Assembly (NCBI GenBank): GCA_017795085.1
Contig: CP051246.1
Coordinates: 2,606,514 to 2,670,513, forward strand
Source: Salegentibacter sp.
Lineage (GTDB): Bacteria; Bacteroidota; Bacteroidia; Flavobacteriales; Flavobacteriaceae
Reading direction: 5' to 3'
Length of the DNA stretch: 64,000 nt
Made by a program: the position numbers and the translations under genes. The notes below the pieces were generated by a model. That model had not been told where the DNA came from. It ran no database searches and was given only the letters and a program-made list of their open reading frames with translations. Below are positions 9,032 through 17,936 of this stretch, piece after piece. The stretch's first letter is position 1, and each line of letters starts with the position of its first letter.

Positions 9032-9670
9032 ATGAGCAGCGAGAAACAGGTTTCCTACCAAACTACCAATACCTATAGCGTTTTAAACAAATTTACTAAA
9101 AACACCAAAACCGTATGGTTAGCTTGTCACGGAATTGGCTACCTAAGCCGATATTTCCTACGGAATTTTAATCATTTAAATCCTGAAGAAAATTATGTAA
9201 TAGCCCCACAGGCACCCTCAAAATACTACCTGAACGGAAAATACCGGCACGTTGGCGCTTCCTGGCTCACCCGTGAAGAAACCAAGACGGAAACCGAAAA
9301 TATCCTGAACTACCTCGATAAGGTTTATAAAATTGAAAACCTTCAAAATGCTCCACGACTAATAATTTTAGGCTATTCACAGGGAGTTTCAGTAGCAACA
9401 CGCTGGGTAGCGAAAAGAAAAATTTCCTGCGAGCAATTGATTATGCATTCAGGGAAAGTGCCTTCAGAATTAAAAAGAGAGGATTTTGCTTTCCTAAAAG
9501 AAACCGGTTTCATATTCATCTATGGCAACAAAGATGAATATCTAAATACCGACACTATAAAAACTGAAAAACAACATTTAAGAGACCTCTTTCCTGAAAA
9601 TCTCCAAATAAAAAGTTTTGAGGGTGGACATGAAGTTAACACCAGTATTATAACTGAATTTACTCGATAA
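9032..9670 (+). CDS. Alpha/beta hydrolase, carboxylesterase/phospholipase type
   Basis: This is a 212-residue cytosolic serine hydrolase of the acyl-protein thioesterase/carboxylesterase group. The nucleophile elbow GYSQGVS fits GxSxG (Ser near residue 116). The YGNKDEYLNTD stretch supplies the acid, and the His is in FEGGHEV near the C-terminus. The oxyanion area ACHGIGY follows strand 1. I chose the ATG at 9032 rather than an upstream in-frame TTG at 9008 because the protein then starts with a typical short polar N-terminus. No signal peptide is seen. The substrate is unknown. It is divergent from menI, with 124 bases between them. Confidence 0.82.
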   Translation: MSSEKQVSYQTTNTYSVLNKFTKNTKTVWLACHGIGYLSRYFLRNFNHLNPEENYVIAPQAPSKYYLNGKYRHVGASWLTREETKTETENILNYLDKVYKIENLQNAPRLIILGYSQGVSVATRWVAKRKISCEQLIMHSGKVPSELKREDFAFLKETGFIFIYGNKDEYLNTDTIKTEKQHLRDLFPENLQIKSFEGGHEVNTSIITEFTR

Positions 9671-9790
9671 TCGAGATTTAAGTACTGCCGAGGCTTGCCT
9701 TGAAATCGAAAACTATTTCTTTTTAATGTTTCGTGGGCTTGCTGTAGTTTACTTAAATTGGCTCGCAAATATTTCTGAGAAGCATCAATT

Positions 9791-11062
9791 ATGAATAAAG
9801 TAATTACCCCCTCAAAAAAATCATTATTAAAAAGTATTGGCCCGGGCTTTCTTTTGGCCGGTGCCGCCATTGGTGTTTCACATTTGGTTCAGGCTACCCG
9901 CGCAGGAGCCGATTACGGGTTTATCCTAATTATAGCTTTAATTGTGGCCTGCATTTCAAAATATCCCTTTTTGGAATTCGGACCAAGATATGCGGCGGGT
10001 ACCGGAAATCACTTAATTGCCGGATATAAAAATCTAGGGAAATTCCCGTACTTGATTTATATTTTTATCACCATAGGGAGTATGTTTATTATTCAGGCCG
10101 CAGTGACCGTAGTTACTGCCGGTTTAGCTGAACGCTTATTTAATTTCGGGTTTTCCCCATTTCTCTGGAGCCTAATTATTCTTGGAGCTTGTATTGCATT
10201 GTTGCTTATTGGCAAATATCCCGGACTCGATAAGAGCATGAAAATTATTGTAAGCTTGCTCACCCTGGCCACCCTCGCTGCAGTAATTATGGCTTTTGGT
10301 GCCGGAACTGCTGAAAAGGCAACTACTACTGAAGCACCTTCGTTGTGGACTACCGCCAGTATTGGGTTTATAATTGCTTTTATGGGCTGGATGCCTATCC
10401 CTTTGGATGCTTCGGTTTGGCATTCTATCTGGACACGGGAAAAAGCAGTCCAAAACAAGGAAAAAATTTCGATGAAAGGAGCCTTTGCCGATTTTAATGT
10501 GGGTTATTTATCAGCCGCTTTTATAGGATTACTTTTCTTTTTACTCGGCGTGTTAGTCATGTTTGGCAGCGGCACTTCTTTTTCCAGCAACAGCGTTGAA
10601 TTTTCGAGTCAGTTAGTAGAACTTTACGGGAAGACGCTGGGCAGTTGGAGCAAGCCTTTAATTTCAGTAGCGGCTTTTATTACAATGTTAAGTACCGTTT
10701 TAACGGTTACCGATGCTTATCCGCGGGTAGTTTCCGAATTTAAAAAACCGAAAAATTCTTCTTCGGAAGATTTGAAAAACAAATGGAAGACCTATAAAAT
10801 CGCTATTTTTATCATTCCGGTGGTTTCGCTTTCCATTCTTTATCTATTTCCCGGCTCATTTACCATTTTAGTAGATTTCGCCGCCGGACTTTCCTTTCTC
10901 TCGGCACCGTTTTTAGCCTGGTTTAATTACAAACTGGTCACCGGAAACCAAATGCCCGAAAAACACCGCCCCGGGAAGAATTACAGGATTTTCAGCCTGG
11001 TGTGTTTTTGGCTATTGGTGGCTTTTAATTTGGTGTATTTGTATTATACATTTCTTAGTTAA
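9791..11062 (+). CDS. Nramp-related divalent metal transporter family protein
   Basis: The 423 residues contain about 11 hydrophobic helices and show Nramp-superfamily features: SIGPGFLLAGAAIG at the start of TM1, an ATRAGADYG stretch and the long GWMPIPLDASVW segment at TM6. In canonical Nramp proteins TM1 carries DPGN and TM6 carries MPH, which bind the metal. Here both motifs are replaced, as in a divergent Bacteroidota subgroup. It sits in the inner membrane. Import of Mn/Fe cannot be assumed, and the true substrate is open. It is followed by two strong terminator hairpins. Confidence 0.85.
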   Translation: MNKVITPSKKSLLKSIGPGFLLAGAAIGVSHLVQATRAGADYGFILIIALIVACISKYPFLEFGPRYAAGTGNHLIAGYKNLGKFPYLIYIFITIGSMFIIQAAVTVVTAGLAERLFNFGFSPFLWSLIILGACIALLLIGKYPGLDKSMKIIVSLLTLATLAAVIMAFGAGTAEKATTTEAPSLWTTASIGFIIAFMGWMPIPLDASVWHSIWTREKAVQNKEKISMKGAFADFNVGYLSAAFIGLLFFLLGVLVMFGSGTSFSSNSVEFSSQLVELYGKTLGSWSKPLISVAAFITMLSTVLTVTDAYPRVVSEFKKPKNSSSEDLKNKWKTYKIAIFIIPVVSLSILYLFPGSFTILVDFAAGLSFLSAPFLAWFNYKLVTGNQMPEKHRPGKNYRIFSLVCFWLLVAFNLVYLYYTFLS

Positions 11063-11124
11063 GGGCTCCTGCTACAAAAGGGGAACGAAGCGCTGGAAAC
11101 ATCGCTCGCACAACCCTCGTCAAT

Positions 11125-11146
11125 AAAAAACCCTTGAAGGGTTTTT
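11125..11146. terminator. Bidirectional intrinsic terminator 1 between Nramp-like gene and dnaK
   Basis: AAAAAACCCTTGAAGGGTTTTT is a symmetric hairpin with A-rich and T-rich flanks, so it can terminate either strand. It lies between two convergent genes. Confidence 0.8.
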
Positions 11147-11153
11147 AAAGCCA

Positions 11154-11188
11154 AAAAGCGCAATCAAATTAATGATTGCGCTTTTTTT
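11154..11188. terminator. Bidirectional intrinsic terminator 2
   Basis: The arms AGCGCAATCA and TGATTGCGCT, with a six-base AATTAA loop, are flanked by A5 on the left and T7 on the right. This is a strong hairpin next to terminator 1 and usable by both convergent transcripts. Confidence 0.85.
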
Positions 11189-11215
11189 ACTACTTAACTC
11201 TGATGTGTGTAAGCT

Positions 11216-11284
11216 CCCGATTTCGTTCCTTATCGGGATAAGTAATTCGCACACTTTTCACAAGCACTTTACGCTTAGTGAAAA
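11216..11284. repeat. Nested inverted repeats downstream of dnaK
   Basis: CCCGAT (11216-11221) pairs with ATCGGG (11232-11237) inside a GTGTG/CACAC pair. Just beyond, CTTTTCAC pairs with GTGAAAAG across about 16 bases. These are extra structured sequences in the 3' untranslated region of dnaK, with no coding frame. Role unknown. Confidence 0.4.
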
Positions 11285-11296
11285 GTGGCTTTCTGC

Positions 11297-13228
11297 TTAC
11301 TTCACTTCCTCAAAATCTACATCTTCAACATCGTCTCCGCCTTTAGATTCGCCTCCGGCTTGTTCTCCTCCCTGGGCTCCGGATGCGCCTTGTTGCGCTC
11401 CGCCTCCAGGTTGTTGTCCGGCTTCTTGTTGGGCTTTGTACATTTCTTCAGAAGCAGCTTTCCAGGCTTCGTTTATCTTATCTAAAGCTGGCTGAATTTG
11501 CTCTACTTCCTTGGTTTCATAAGCTTTCTTCAACTCCTCTAAAGCTTCTTCGATTGGTTTTTTCTTATCATCAGAAAGTTTATCACCAAAGTCTTTAAAC
11601 TGCTTTTCAGTTTGGAAAATCATTCCGTCAGCTTCGTTTAGCTTATCTACTTTCTCCTTGGCCTGCTTATCGCTTTCAGCATTGGCCTCAGCTTCTTTTT
11701 TCATTTTCTCGATTTCCTCTTCAGTTAATCCTGAAGAAGCTTCGATACGGATATCCTGAGATTTTCCAGTCGCTTTATCGGTAGCACTTACTTTAATAAT
11801 ACCGTTGGCATCAATATCAAAAGAAACTTCAATTTGAGGTGTTCCCCTTGGTGCCGGTGGAATTCCGTCTAAGTGGAACCTACCAATAGTTTTGTTATCG
11901 GCTGCCATCGGGCGTTCACCTTGCAATACATGAATTTCTACAGAAGGCTGATTATCGGCCGCAGTAGAGAATGTTTGCGATTTCTTAGTAGGAATAGTGG
12001 TATTAGATTCTATTAATTTGGTGTTTACACCGCCCATAGTTTCAATACCTAAAGAAAGCGGGGTAACATCAAGAAGCAATACATCTTTTACATCTCCGGT
12101 CAATACACCACCCTGAATTGAAGCACCAATTGCCACAACTTCATCCGGGTTTACACCTTTAGAAGGTTTCTTTCCGAAGAAAGATTCTACTTCTTCCTGA
12201 ATTTTAGGCATACGGGTAGAACCCCCTACTAAAATCACCTCATCGATATCGCTTGTAGAAAGATCGGCATCCTGAAGTGCTTTCTTCACGGGATCCATAG
12301 ATCTTTTCACCAAATTATCGGCCAGTTGTTCAAATTTAGAACGAGTTAAAGTCTCCACAAGGTGTTTAGGCCCGCTTGAAGTAGCCGTTACATAAGGCAA
12401 ATTGATTTCGGTTTGAGAAGAAGACGAAAGCTCGATTTTAGCTTTTTCAGCAGCTTCTTTTAAACGCTGAAGTGCCATTGGGTCTTTTCTTAAATCAATA
12501 TCTTCGGCTTCCTTAAATTTATTGGCAAGGAAATCGATAATTACCTCATCAAAATCGTCACCACCAAGGTGGGTATCCCCATTAGTTGAAAGTACTTCAA
12601 AAACACCATCACCTAATTCAAGAATAGAAATATCAAAAGTCCCCCCACCAAGATCATATACCGCAATTTTCTGGTCCTGTGATTTTTTATCCAGGCCGTA
12701 GGCAAGTGCCGCAGCGGTTGGCTCATTAATAATACGTTGTACTTTAAGTCCGGCAATCTCCCCGGCTTCTTTAGTAGCCTGACGCTGCGAATCGTTAAAG
12801 TAGGCCGGTACGGTAATAACCGCTTCGGTTACATCCTGCCCTAAATAATCTTCAGCGGTTTTCTTCATTTTCTGAAGAATCATAGCTGAAAGTTCTTGTG
12901 GGGTATATTTACGTCCGTCAATTTCTACACGTGGCGTGTCGTTGTCTCCTTTTGTAACCTTATAGGCAACCCTTCCTGCTTCTTTAGAAGATTCAGAATA
13001 TTTGTTCCCCATAAAACGCTTAATAGAAGCAATAGTTTTTTCCGGGTTGGTTACCGCCTGACGTTTTGCAGGGTCTCCAACTTTAATCTCGCCACCTTCT
13101 ACAAATGCAATTACAGAAGGTGTGGTACGCTTCCCTTCAGCATTAGGTATTACCGTAGGTTCGTTTCCTTCCATTACGGCAACGCACGAGTTGGTAGTAC
13201 CCAGGTCAATTCCAATTATCTTACTCAT
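11297..13228 (-). CDS. dnaK: Molecular chaperone DnaK (Hsp70)
   Basis: This is the ATP-driven cytosolic chaperone that works with DnaJ and GrpE. The 643 residues are full length. The ATPase domain starts [18 protein letters not shown] and includes the [14 protein letters not shown] and [18 protein letters not shown] phosphate-binding motifs. It also has [11 protein letters not shown] near residue 340, the hydrophobic interdomain linker [19 protein letters not shown], and the substrate-binding and lid domains. The C-terminus is a Gly/Gln/Ala-rich tail ending in the acidic [12 protein letters not shown], the usual co-chaperone tail. No dnaJ or grpE is adjacent, as is common in Flavobacteria. 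Confidence 0.99.
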   Translation of the reverse strand: MSKIIGIDLGTTNSCVAVMEGNEPTVIPNAEGKRTTPSVIAFVEGGEIKVGDPAKRQAVTNPEKTIASIKRFMGNKYSESSKEAGRVAYKVTKGDNDTPRVEIDGRKYTPQELSAMILQKMKKTAEDYLGQDVTEAVITVPAYFNDSQRQATKEAGEIAGLKVQRIINEPTAAALAYGLDKKSQDQKIAVYDLGGGTFDISILELGDGVFEVLSTNGDTHLGGDDFDEVIIDFLANKFKEAEDIDLRKDPMALQRLKEAAEKAKIELSSSSQTEINLPYVTATSSGPKHLVETLTRSKFEQLADNLVKRSMDPVKKALQDADLSTSDIDEVILVGGSTRMPKIQEEVESFFGKKPSKGVNPDEVVAIGASIQGGVLTGDVKDVLLLDVTPLSLGIETMGGVNTKLIESNTTIPTKKSQTFSTAADNQPSVEIHVLQGERPMAADNKTIGRFHLDGIPPAPRGTPQIEVSFDIDANGIIKVSATDKATGKSQDIRIEASSGLTEEEIEKMKKEAEANAESDKQAKEKVDKLNEADGMIFQTEKQFKDFGDKLSDDKKKPIEEALEELKKAYETKEVEQIQPALDKINEAWKAASEEMYKAQQEAGQQPGGGAQQGASGAQGGEQAGGESKGGDDVEDVDFEEVK

Positions 13229-13281
13229 AACTTTATACGTTGATTTTTATATATTTATTCAAATTCGTTCGCCCTGTTAAA

Positions 13282-13323
13282 GTCAATCATTATGCCAGCA
13301 GAAAAGTTATGACAGGTTGTCAT
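13282..13323 (-). promoter_or_regulatory. Candidate dnaK control region: sigma-54-like element and a palindrome
   Basis: Reading the minus strand, ATGACAACCTGTCAT (13323-13309) is a 15-base palindrome with six-base arms. About 12 bases further on, TGGCATAATGATTGAC (13297-13282) has the spacing of a sigma-54 -24/-12 element, although the -12 GC is GA. It lies about 55-95 bases before the dnaK start. Assignment is by pattern only. Confidence 0.35.
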
Positions 13324-13415
13324 TTCTCCCTAAAAAGTCTTGCCAAATCTTCTTTTTTCCGGCCAAAACGGTTTTAAAATATTTCAGCATATTCTTTATC
13401 GTACTAACAAATCCT

Positions 13416-13423
13416 TATTTTTG
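13416..13423 (+). promoter_or_regulatory. -7 box (TATTTTTG) for sdaA
   Basis: TATTTTTG matches TAnnTTTG and lies 21 bases upstream of the ATG at 13445. It supports that start over a longer in-frame extension that would begin before the promoter. Confidence 0.5.
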
Positions 13424-13444
13424 TATTTCAAACCACACTTTAGA

Positions 13445-14878
13445 ATGCGAAAAATTGAATGTATAAGCGTTTTTGATATGCTGAAAGTGGGCGTAGGCCC
13501 ATCCAGCTCTCATACACTTGGCCCTTGGCGAGCTGCTCAACGTTGGATTACAGAACTCAAAGAAAAAGATTCTTTCAACAACGTTGAAAATATTCATATT
13601 GATTTATTTGGTTCGCTTTCCCTAACCGGAAAAGGCCACGCTACCGATATTGCCGTGATTTTAGGTCTTTGCGGCCACGACCCGGTAACGATGGATATTT
13701 CCATAATCAACGATGAAATTGATAAAATCAGAAATTCCGGGAAATTGATTTTGAATGGCGAACGGGAAATTGATTTTAGTATCGCTGAAGATGTAAAATT
13801 CAATCGTAAATTTCTCGAATTCCACCCTAATGGAATGACTTTTCGCGCACAGCTTACTTCAGGTAAAAAAAAGGCATCCTCATTTTACTCTATCGGAGGC
13901 GGGTTTGTAGTGAAAAAAGAACGAAAAAATGCCAAAAAGAAGATGGAGCGTTTTCAGGGTTTTCCCTTTCCTATTGAAAAAGCTACGGATTTAGTGAACT
14001 ATTGCCATCAAGAAAATAAACCTATTTCAGCTATTGTGTTGGAGAATGAAAAATCGCTCCGCAAGGAAGAAGATATTGATGCCGGATTAAAGCAAATTTG
14101 GGAGGTGATGCTGGAATCGATGTACGTGGGCTGCCATACCGAAGGAAATTTACCAGGCGGACTTAACGTAAAGCGTCGGGCTTTTGAAATGCACCAGCGT
14201 CTTATTGGAGAAGCAAAATACAACAATCAGCAAGAATGGATTGGTGCGATTCGCAATACCGAAGTAAAGTTTCGTCAAATCCTAAAATGGGTTAGCTGTT
14301 TTGCCTTTAGTGTAAACGAAGTAAATGCTTCCCTCGGACGTGTAGTAACGGCTCCTACAAATGGTAGCGCAGGCACATTACCTGCAGTGATGATGTACTA
14401 TATAGTTATTGAGAACCACCAGGCTACTTTTGAAGACCTGAAACGCTTTATGCTGGTGGCCGGTGAAATTGGCAGTCTTTTTAAGAAAGGTGCCACCATT
14501 TCAGCAGCAATGGGCGGTTGCCAGGCTGAGATTGGCGTATCCTCGGCGATGGCAGCTGGCGGATTAACAGAAATGCTGGGCGGCACTCCTGAACAGGTTC
14601 TAATGGCGGCTGAAATTGCGATGGAGCATCACTTAGGACTTACCTGCGACCCGATTGCCGGTTTGGTTCAGGTGCCTTGTATTGAGCGAAATTCAATGGG
14701 CGCCATAAAGGCCATTAATGCCGCTGAAATTGCTCTGGAAAGCGACGCTACCAAAGCAAAAGTTCCTTTAGATAAAGTAATTGAAACAATGTGGGATACC
14801 GCAAAAGATATGAACTCCAAATATAAGGAAACTTCAGAAGGTGGTTTGGCAGTTAAAGTGAATTTAAGTGATTGTTAA
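13445..14878 (+). CDS. sdaA: L-serine ammonia-lyase (single-chain, iron-sulfur type)
   Basis: The enzyme deaminates L-serine to pyruvate and ammonia using a [4Fe-4S] cluster. The 477 residues hold the beta domain first ([24 protein letters not shown]), then the alpha domain. The alpha domain has [13 protein letters not shown] (near residue 305), [19 protein letters not shown] (near 355) and [18 protein letters not shown] (near 400), whose cysteines belong to the cluster site. This is the usual one-polypeptide layout. The start at 13445 fits the promoter box; the 35-residue upstream extension has no family resemblance. It is divergent from dnaK. Confidence 0.96.
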   Translation: MRKIECISVFDMLKVGVGPSSSHTLGPWRAAQRWITELKEKDSFNNVENIHIDLFGSLSLTGKGHATDIAVILGLCGHDPVTMDISIINDEIDKIRNSGKLILNGEREIDFSIAEDVKFNRKFLEFHPNGMTFRAQLTSGKKKASSFYSIGGGFVVKKERKNAKKKMERFQGFPFPIEKATDLVNYCHQENKPISAIVLENEKSLRKEEDIDAGLKQIWEVMLESMYVGCHTEGNLPGGLNVKRRAFEMHQRLIGEAKYNNQQEWIGAIRNTEVKFRQILKWVSCFAFSVNEVNASLGRVVTAPTNGSAGTLPAVMMYYIVIENHQATFEDLKRFMLVAGEIGSLFKKGATISAAMGGCQAEIGVSSAMAAGGLTEMLGGTPEQVLMAAEIAMEHHLGLTCDPIAGLVQVPCIERNSMGAIKAINAAEIALESDATKAKVPLDKVIETMWDTAKDMNSKYKETSEGGLAVKVNLSDC

Positions 14879-15079
14879 ACTCATTGAGTTTATATAAAAG
14901 ACGAGTCAACACGATACTTCCCGATACATTTTCCTTCTACTACCGTTTCAGGAAAAATACTCGAAGTTAACGTCTACTTTTTCAATAAACACCTGTCAGT
15001 ACGTTGAGTTCGAGTGCATTTGTGAAGCGATAGCGAAACAAAGATGTATCGAGAATTATTTTGATTGCCCTCACCTCCG

Positions 15080-15098
15080 CCTCTCCCACAGGGAGAGG
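15080..15098. repeat. Small perfect hairpin (CCTCTCCC/GGGAGAGG)
   Basis: CCTCTCCC-ACA-GGGAGAGG is an eight-base perfect stem with a three-base loop in the 233-base gap downstream of sdaA. There is no T-run on either strand. The rest of the gap shows no gene. Confidence 0.5.
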
Positions 15099-15111
15099 AG
15101 CTTTAATATGC

Positions 15112-15300
15112 TTAAAACCGTTCTACTTCGGCTTCTTCCTCTTGTTCTTGTTTGCGGCGTTCAAAATAACGTTTTCTGAAACTCCTGTTTTTCCGGACTT
15201 TCTTATTTTTCTTGGCACGACGTGAGTTCCATATAAAGTAAATAAAAAATACCGCGATTATGGCAAGATATATCCAGGTCTCCTGGTCAATATCGTTCAT
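15112..15300 (-). CDS. Small single-pass membrane protein
   Basis: A 62-residue protein with a short acidic N-terminus, one hydrophobic helix at about residues 9-24 (WIYLAIIAVFFIYFIW) and a strongly basic, then Glu-rich, cytoplasmic tail. No family recognised. The membrane helix followed at once by positive residues fits a real small inner-membrane protein with the tail inside. It is a separate unit after sdaA (convergent). Confidence 0.6.
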   Translation of the reverse strand: MNDIDQETWIYLAIIAVFFIYFIWNSRRAKKNKKVRKNRSFRKRYFERRKQEQEEEAEVERF

Positions 15301-15514
15301 TGTTAATCTAAATTTTAGGCAAGATACAAAATTTTAAATTTCTCACCTAAAACACTATATTTCACATATTTATACACAGTTCCTAAAAGGGAAGCTTCGG
15401 TAGAGCTTGATATTAATATAGTTTATAAACAATTTCATCATTCAAGAAATACAAAGTATAAAAAAATCCGGCTACGAAATTCGTAACCGGATTTTATAAA
15501 TTATCATCTCAGGT

Positions 15515-16516
15515 TTATTCAGCTTTATCTACCACTAAACGTTCATCTCGGTTAGCAATTTCCCAGGCGGTTAAGAAAACCAACTTGGCTCTTTTGGCCA
15601 AGGCCTCATATTCAATTTTTTCAGCAGTATCGGTTGGTTGGTGATAATCTTTATGAACCCCATTAAAATAAAAAATAACCGGAATATTGTTCTTAGCAAA
15701 GTTGTAGTGATCACTTCGATAATAAAAACGGTTCGGATCGTTTTCATCATTATAGGTATAATCCAAATCCATATTCATAAACTCATTGTTTACCTGTTCA
15801 CTTACCTCGTGGAGGTCGGTGCTCAAACGGTCACTTCCTATAAGGTAAACATAGTTATCATTACCGGTGTGTTTTTCATCAATACGACCAATCATATCCA
15901 TATTAAGGTTGGCTACGGTATTTTCCAGCGGAAAAATAGGATTTTCAGTGTAATATTTAGATCCTAAAAGCCCTTTTTCTTCTCCTGTAAGTTCTATAAA
16001 AAGAATAGAACGCTTTGGGGTATAGCCATCTTTTTTAGCTTCAGCAAAAGCTTCGGCCATTTCAAGAATTGCCACAGGCCCGGAACCGCCGTCGTCGGCA
16101 CCATTGTAAATATTTCCTTCATTATCAATTCCCACATGATCATAATGTGAAGTAATAACCAATATTTCCTCAGCCTTTTCTCCGCCTTCAATAAAGGCTA
16201 CTACATTTTCGGTATCTTTAAATTTGCCGTCAAAAAACTCTGAAGGGATTTCCTGATAATAATTGGCTACACCCTCGGGAGATGTAAGTCCGAGATTTTT
16301 AAATTCTTTTCTAAGATATTCAGCCGCTTTTTTCTGCCCCGGTTCACCGGTATCTTTGCCTTCAAAATCATCACTGGCAAAAATATACAAATGGTCTTTT
16401 AATTCATCTGGAGTTATGGTGTTGGCATACTCCATCGGATTGGCATTCTCTACATTCTTTTGAGCCCCACAACCTACAAATCCTGCAGTGAGAGCTATAA
16501 GCAATACTTTTTTCAT
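15515..16516 (-). CDS. M28 family zinc aminopeptidase, lipoprotein
   Basis: A 333-residue predicted lipoprotein with lipobox GFVGC (Cys 16). Exported M28 peptidases remove N-terminal residues from peptides in the periplasm or at the surface. Metal-site motifs are in order: SHYDHVG (His 124), GADDGGSG (Asp 141), LTGEEKGLLGS (Glu 179-180), NMDMIGR (Asp 207) and the final RSDHYNFA (His 270). This is a complete co-catalytic zinc site. It is monocistronic in appearance, 130 bases downstream of the GDSL gene on the same strand. Confidence 0.92.
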   Translation of the reverse strand: MKKVLLIALTAGFVGCGAQKNVENANPMEYANTITPDELKDHLYIFASDDFEGKDTGEPGQKKAAEYLRKEFKNLGLTSPEGVANYYQEIPSEFFDGKFKDTENVVAFIEGGEKAEEILVITSHYDHVGIDNEGNIYNGADDGGSGPVAILEMAEAFAEAKKDGYTPKRSILFIELTGEEKGLLGSKYYTENPIFPLENTVANLNMDMIGRIDEKHTGNDNYVYLIGSDRLSTDLHEVSEQVNNEFMNMDLDYTYNDENDPNRFYYRSDHYNFAKNNIPVIFYFNGVHKDYHQPTDTAEKIEYEALAKRAKLVFLTAWEIANRDERLVVDKAE

Positions 16517-16646
16517 AGTTTTTAATTACTTTTAAAGGAATGGCAAGATAAGGGTTTATTTGTAAATTTTCCCAAATTTTTTCCAATTATAAAGGGGGTA
16601 TACTGAAAATACATCATTAAAATACCTTGAAAATTTATGTGGTTTT

Positions 16647-17333
16647 TTATTTTGAAAAAGCTTTTGCCAAGCCTTTTAAAATCAAAGGCTCCATCACTAA
16701 ATATCCCTCTTTATTGGTGTGCACCCCATCTTCAGAATAAGTTTCATCCATAGCTTTTTCTTCTGTAACCATAGCGGTATAGTAATCAACATACGTATGC
16801 CCTTCATTTTTTGCATAATTTTTCAACCATATGTTGATGGAAGCTATTTTTTCAATAGGTTGTAAACCGGGAGCCCAGGGATAATCATCTACAGGTAACA
16901 CGGAACATAAAACCACTTTAATTCCATTGGCTTTTGCCAACTGAGCCATGGCTTTAATATTATCGGTTATCATCTTTTCTGTGGCTTTTCCTGTATTGCC
17001 GGCAATATCATTGGTGCCGGCCAAAATTGCTACAGCCCCGGGCTGAAGATCAACAACATCAGGTACAAAACGCACCAACATTTGGGGAGTGGTTTGACCA
17101 CTAATACCGCGCCCCAGAAAATTATGACTTGTAAAAAAATCGGGATTGCTATTTACCCAGCCTTCGGTTATTGAATTCCCCATAAAAACTACTTCGGGAT
17201 AATCCCCTCCTTCAATAATTTGCTGATTTTGAGATTGATATTTATTAATATTTGGCCAATCCTGGTTTTTTGAATCCTGTGCTATTACCATACTAAAAAA
17301 GAATAGACATACAACCGATAAAAATGTTTTCAT
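16647..17333 (-). CDS. Secreted SGNH/GDSL esterase
   Basis: This 228-residue SGNH hydrolase has a signal peptide ending near MVIAQ (residue 19). Block I is GNSITEGW with nucleophile Ser 54, followed by the Gly block GRGISGQTT, the Asn block AGTNDIAGN and the Asp/His block EDGVHTNKEGY. All four are intact, so it should be active, probably on acetyl or acyl esters of carbohydrates or lipids. The 5' side holds a CCCCTCAACCCCCAAAGGGG-type inverted repeat of the kind common in Flavobacteria. Confidence 0.9.
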   Translation of the reverse strand: MKTFLSVVCLFFFSMVIAQDSKNQDWPNINKYQSQNQQIIEGGDYPEVVFMGNSITEGWVNSNPDFFTSHNFLGRGISGQTTPQMLVRFVPDVVDLQPGAVAILAGTNDIAGNTGKATEKMITDNIKAMAQLAKANGIKVVLCSVLPVDDYPWAPGLQPIEKIASINIWLKNYAKNEGHTYVDYYTAMVTEEKAMDETYSEDGVHTNKEGYLVMEPLILKGLAKAFSK

Positions 17334-17567
17334 TATTTAAATATAAAGTTTGGTTAAAGATAGTAAAAGCCCCTCAACCCCCAAAGGGGAGATTCTATGA
17401 TCGGAATACCAGGGTGTCCTATCGTTTTTTTACTTTTGGTTTAACTTGTATGAATTGTTAAACGGTAAACATGAGAAATTCTGGTGTATTGCAGTAGTGA
17501 AAATCAACCAGATAAAAATTTCCTGAAAAATTTAATCAAATCCTTAGCTGAAAAAAGAAAAGCTTAT

Positions 17568-17575
17568 TATATTTG
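17568..17575 (+). promoter_or_regulatory. -7 box (TATATTTG) for tRNA-Ser
   Basis: TATATTTG matches TAnnTTTG and is followed by GCACCC, 37 bases before the mature tRNA 5' end. This is a typical distance for a tRNA promoter in this phylum. Confidence 0.6.
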
Positions 17576-17611
17576 CACCCGCTAAAGCAAATAGAGCTTT
17601 AGAGACCAATT

Positions 17612-17696
17612 GGAGAAATGGCAGAGTGGTCGAATGCACCGGTCTTGAAAACCGGCGAGGGTCACACCTCCGGGGGTTCGAATCCCTCTTTCTCCG
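17612..17696 (+). tRNA. tRNA-Ser (anticodon TGA)
   Basis: The acceptor arms GGAGAAA and TTTCTCC pair perfectly. The anticodon arm is CCGGT-CTTGAAA-ACCGG with TGA at 17646-17648. A long variable arm (CGAGGGTCACACCTCCG) marks a class II tRNA, and the T arm is GGGGGTTCGAATCCCTC. CCA is not encoded. An integrase gene follows directly downstream, so the 3' end is a likely attachment site. Confidence 0.97.
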
Positions 17697-17723
17697 CTGA
17701 AACTTCCAAATTGAGAAGCAAAA

Positions 17724-17755
17724 AACCTGTAAATCGTTGATTTACAGGTTTTTTA
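17724..17755 (+). terminator. Intrinsic terminator after tRNA-Ser
   Basis: AACCTGTAAATC-GTT-GATTTACAGGTT forms a perfect 12-base stem with a three-base loop and is followed by TTTTATTTTT. Confidence 0.9.
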
Positions 17756-17936
17756 TTTTTATTCAATATCAAATGATATCAAATAAATACAAACGAAAAG
17801 GGACTAATTCGGTGTCACCTTACTATCCAAAAAAAAGTTCCACCAGAAGCACATAAATACCTGTATTTTAGATACTTAAATTTGTTTTGAATTTAATATT
17901 TTTTAGTACATTGGTGGAAATCGATGCTAAAAAATT

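Noticed and set aside
11172..11598. Plus-strand open frames rich in Ser, Pro, Cys and Leu opposite the end of dnaK
   Set aside because: They are antisense to the low-complexity Gly/Gln/Ala-rich tail of DnaK, which produces long open frames by composition alone.
17378..17400. CCCCTCAACCCCCAAAGGGGAG inverted repeat as a terminator
   Set aside because: It lies upstream of the start of the minus-strand GDSL gene and is not followed by a T-run. Such repeats are widely scattered in Flavobacteria with no clear role.
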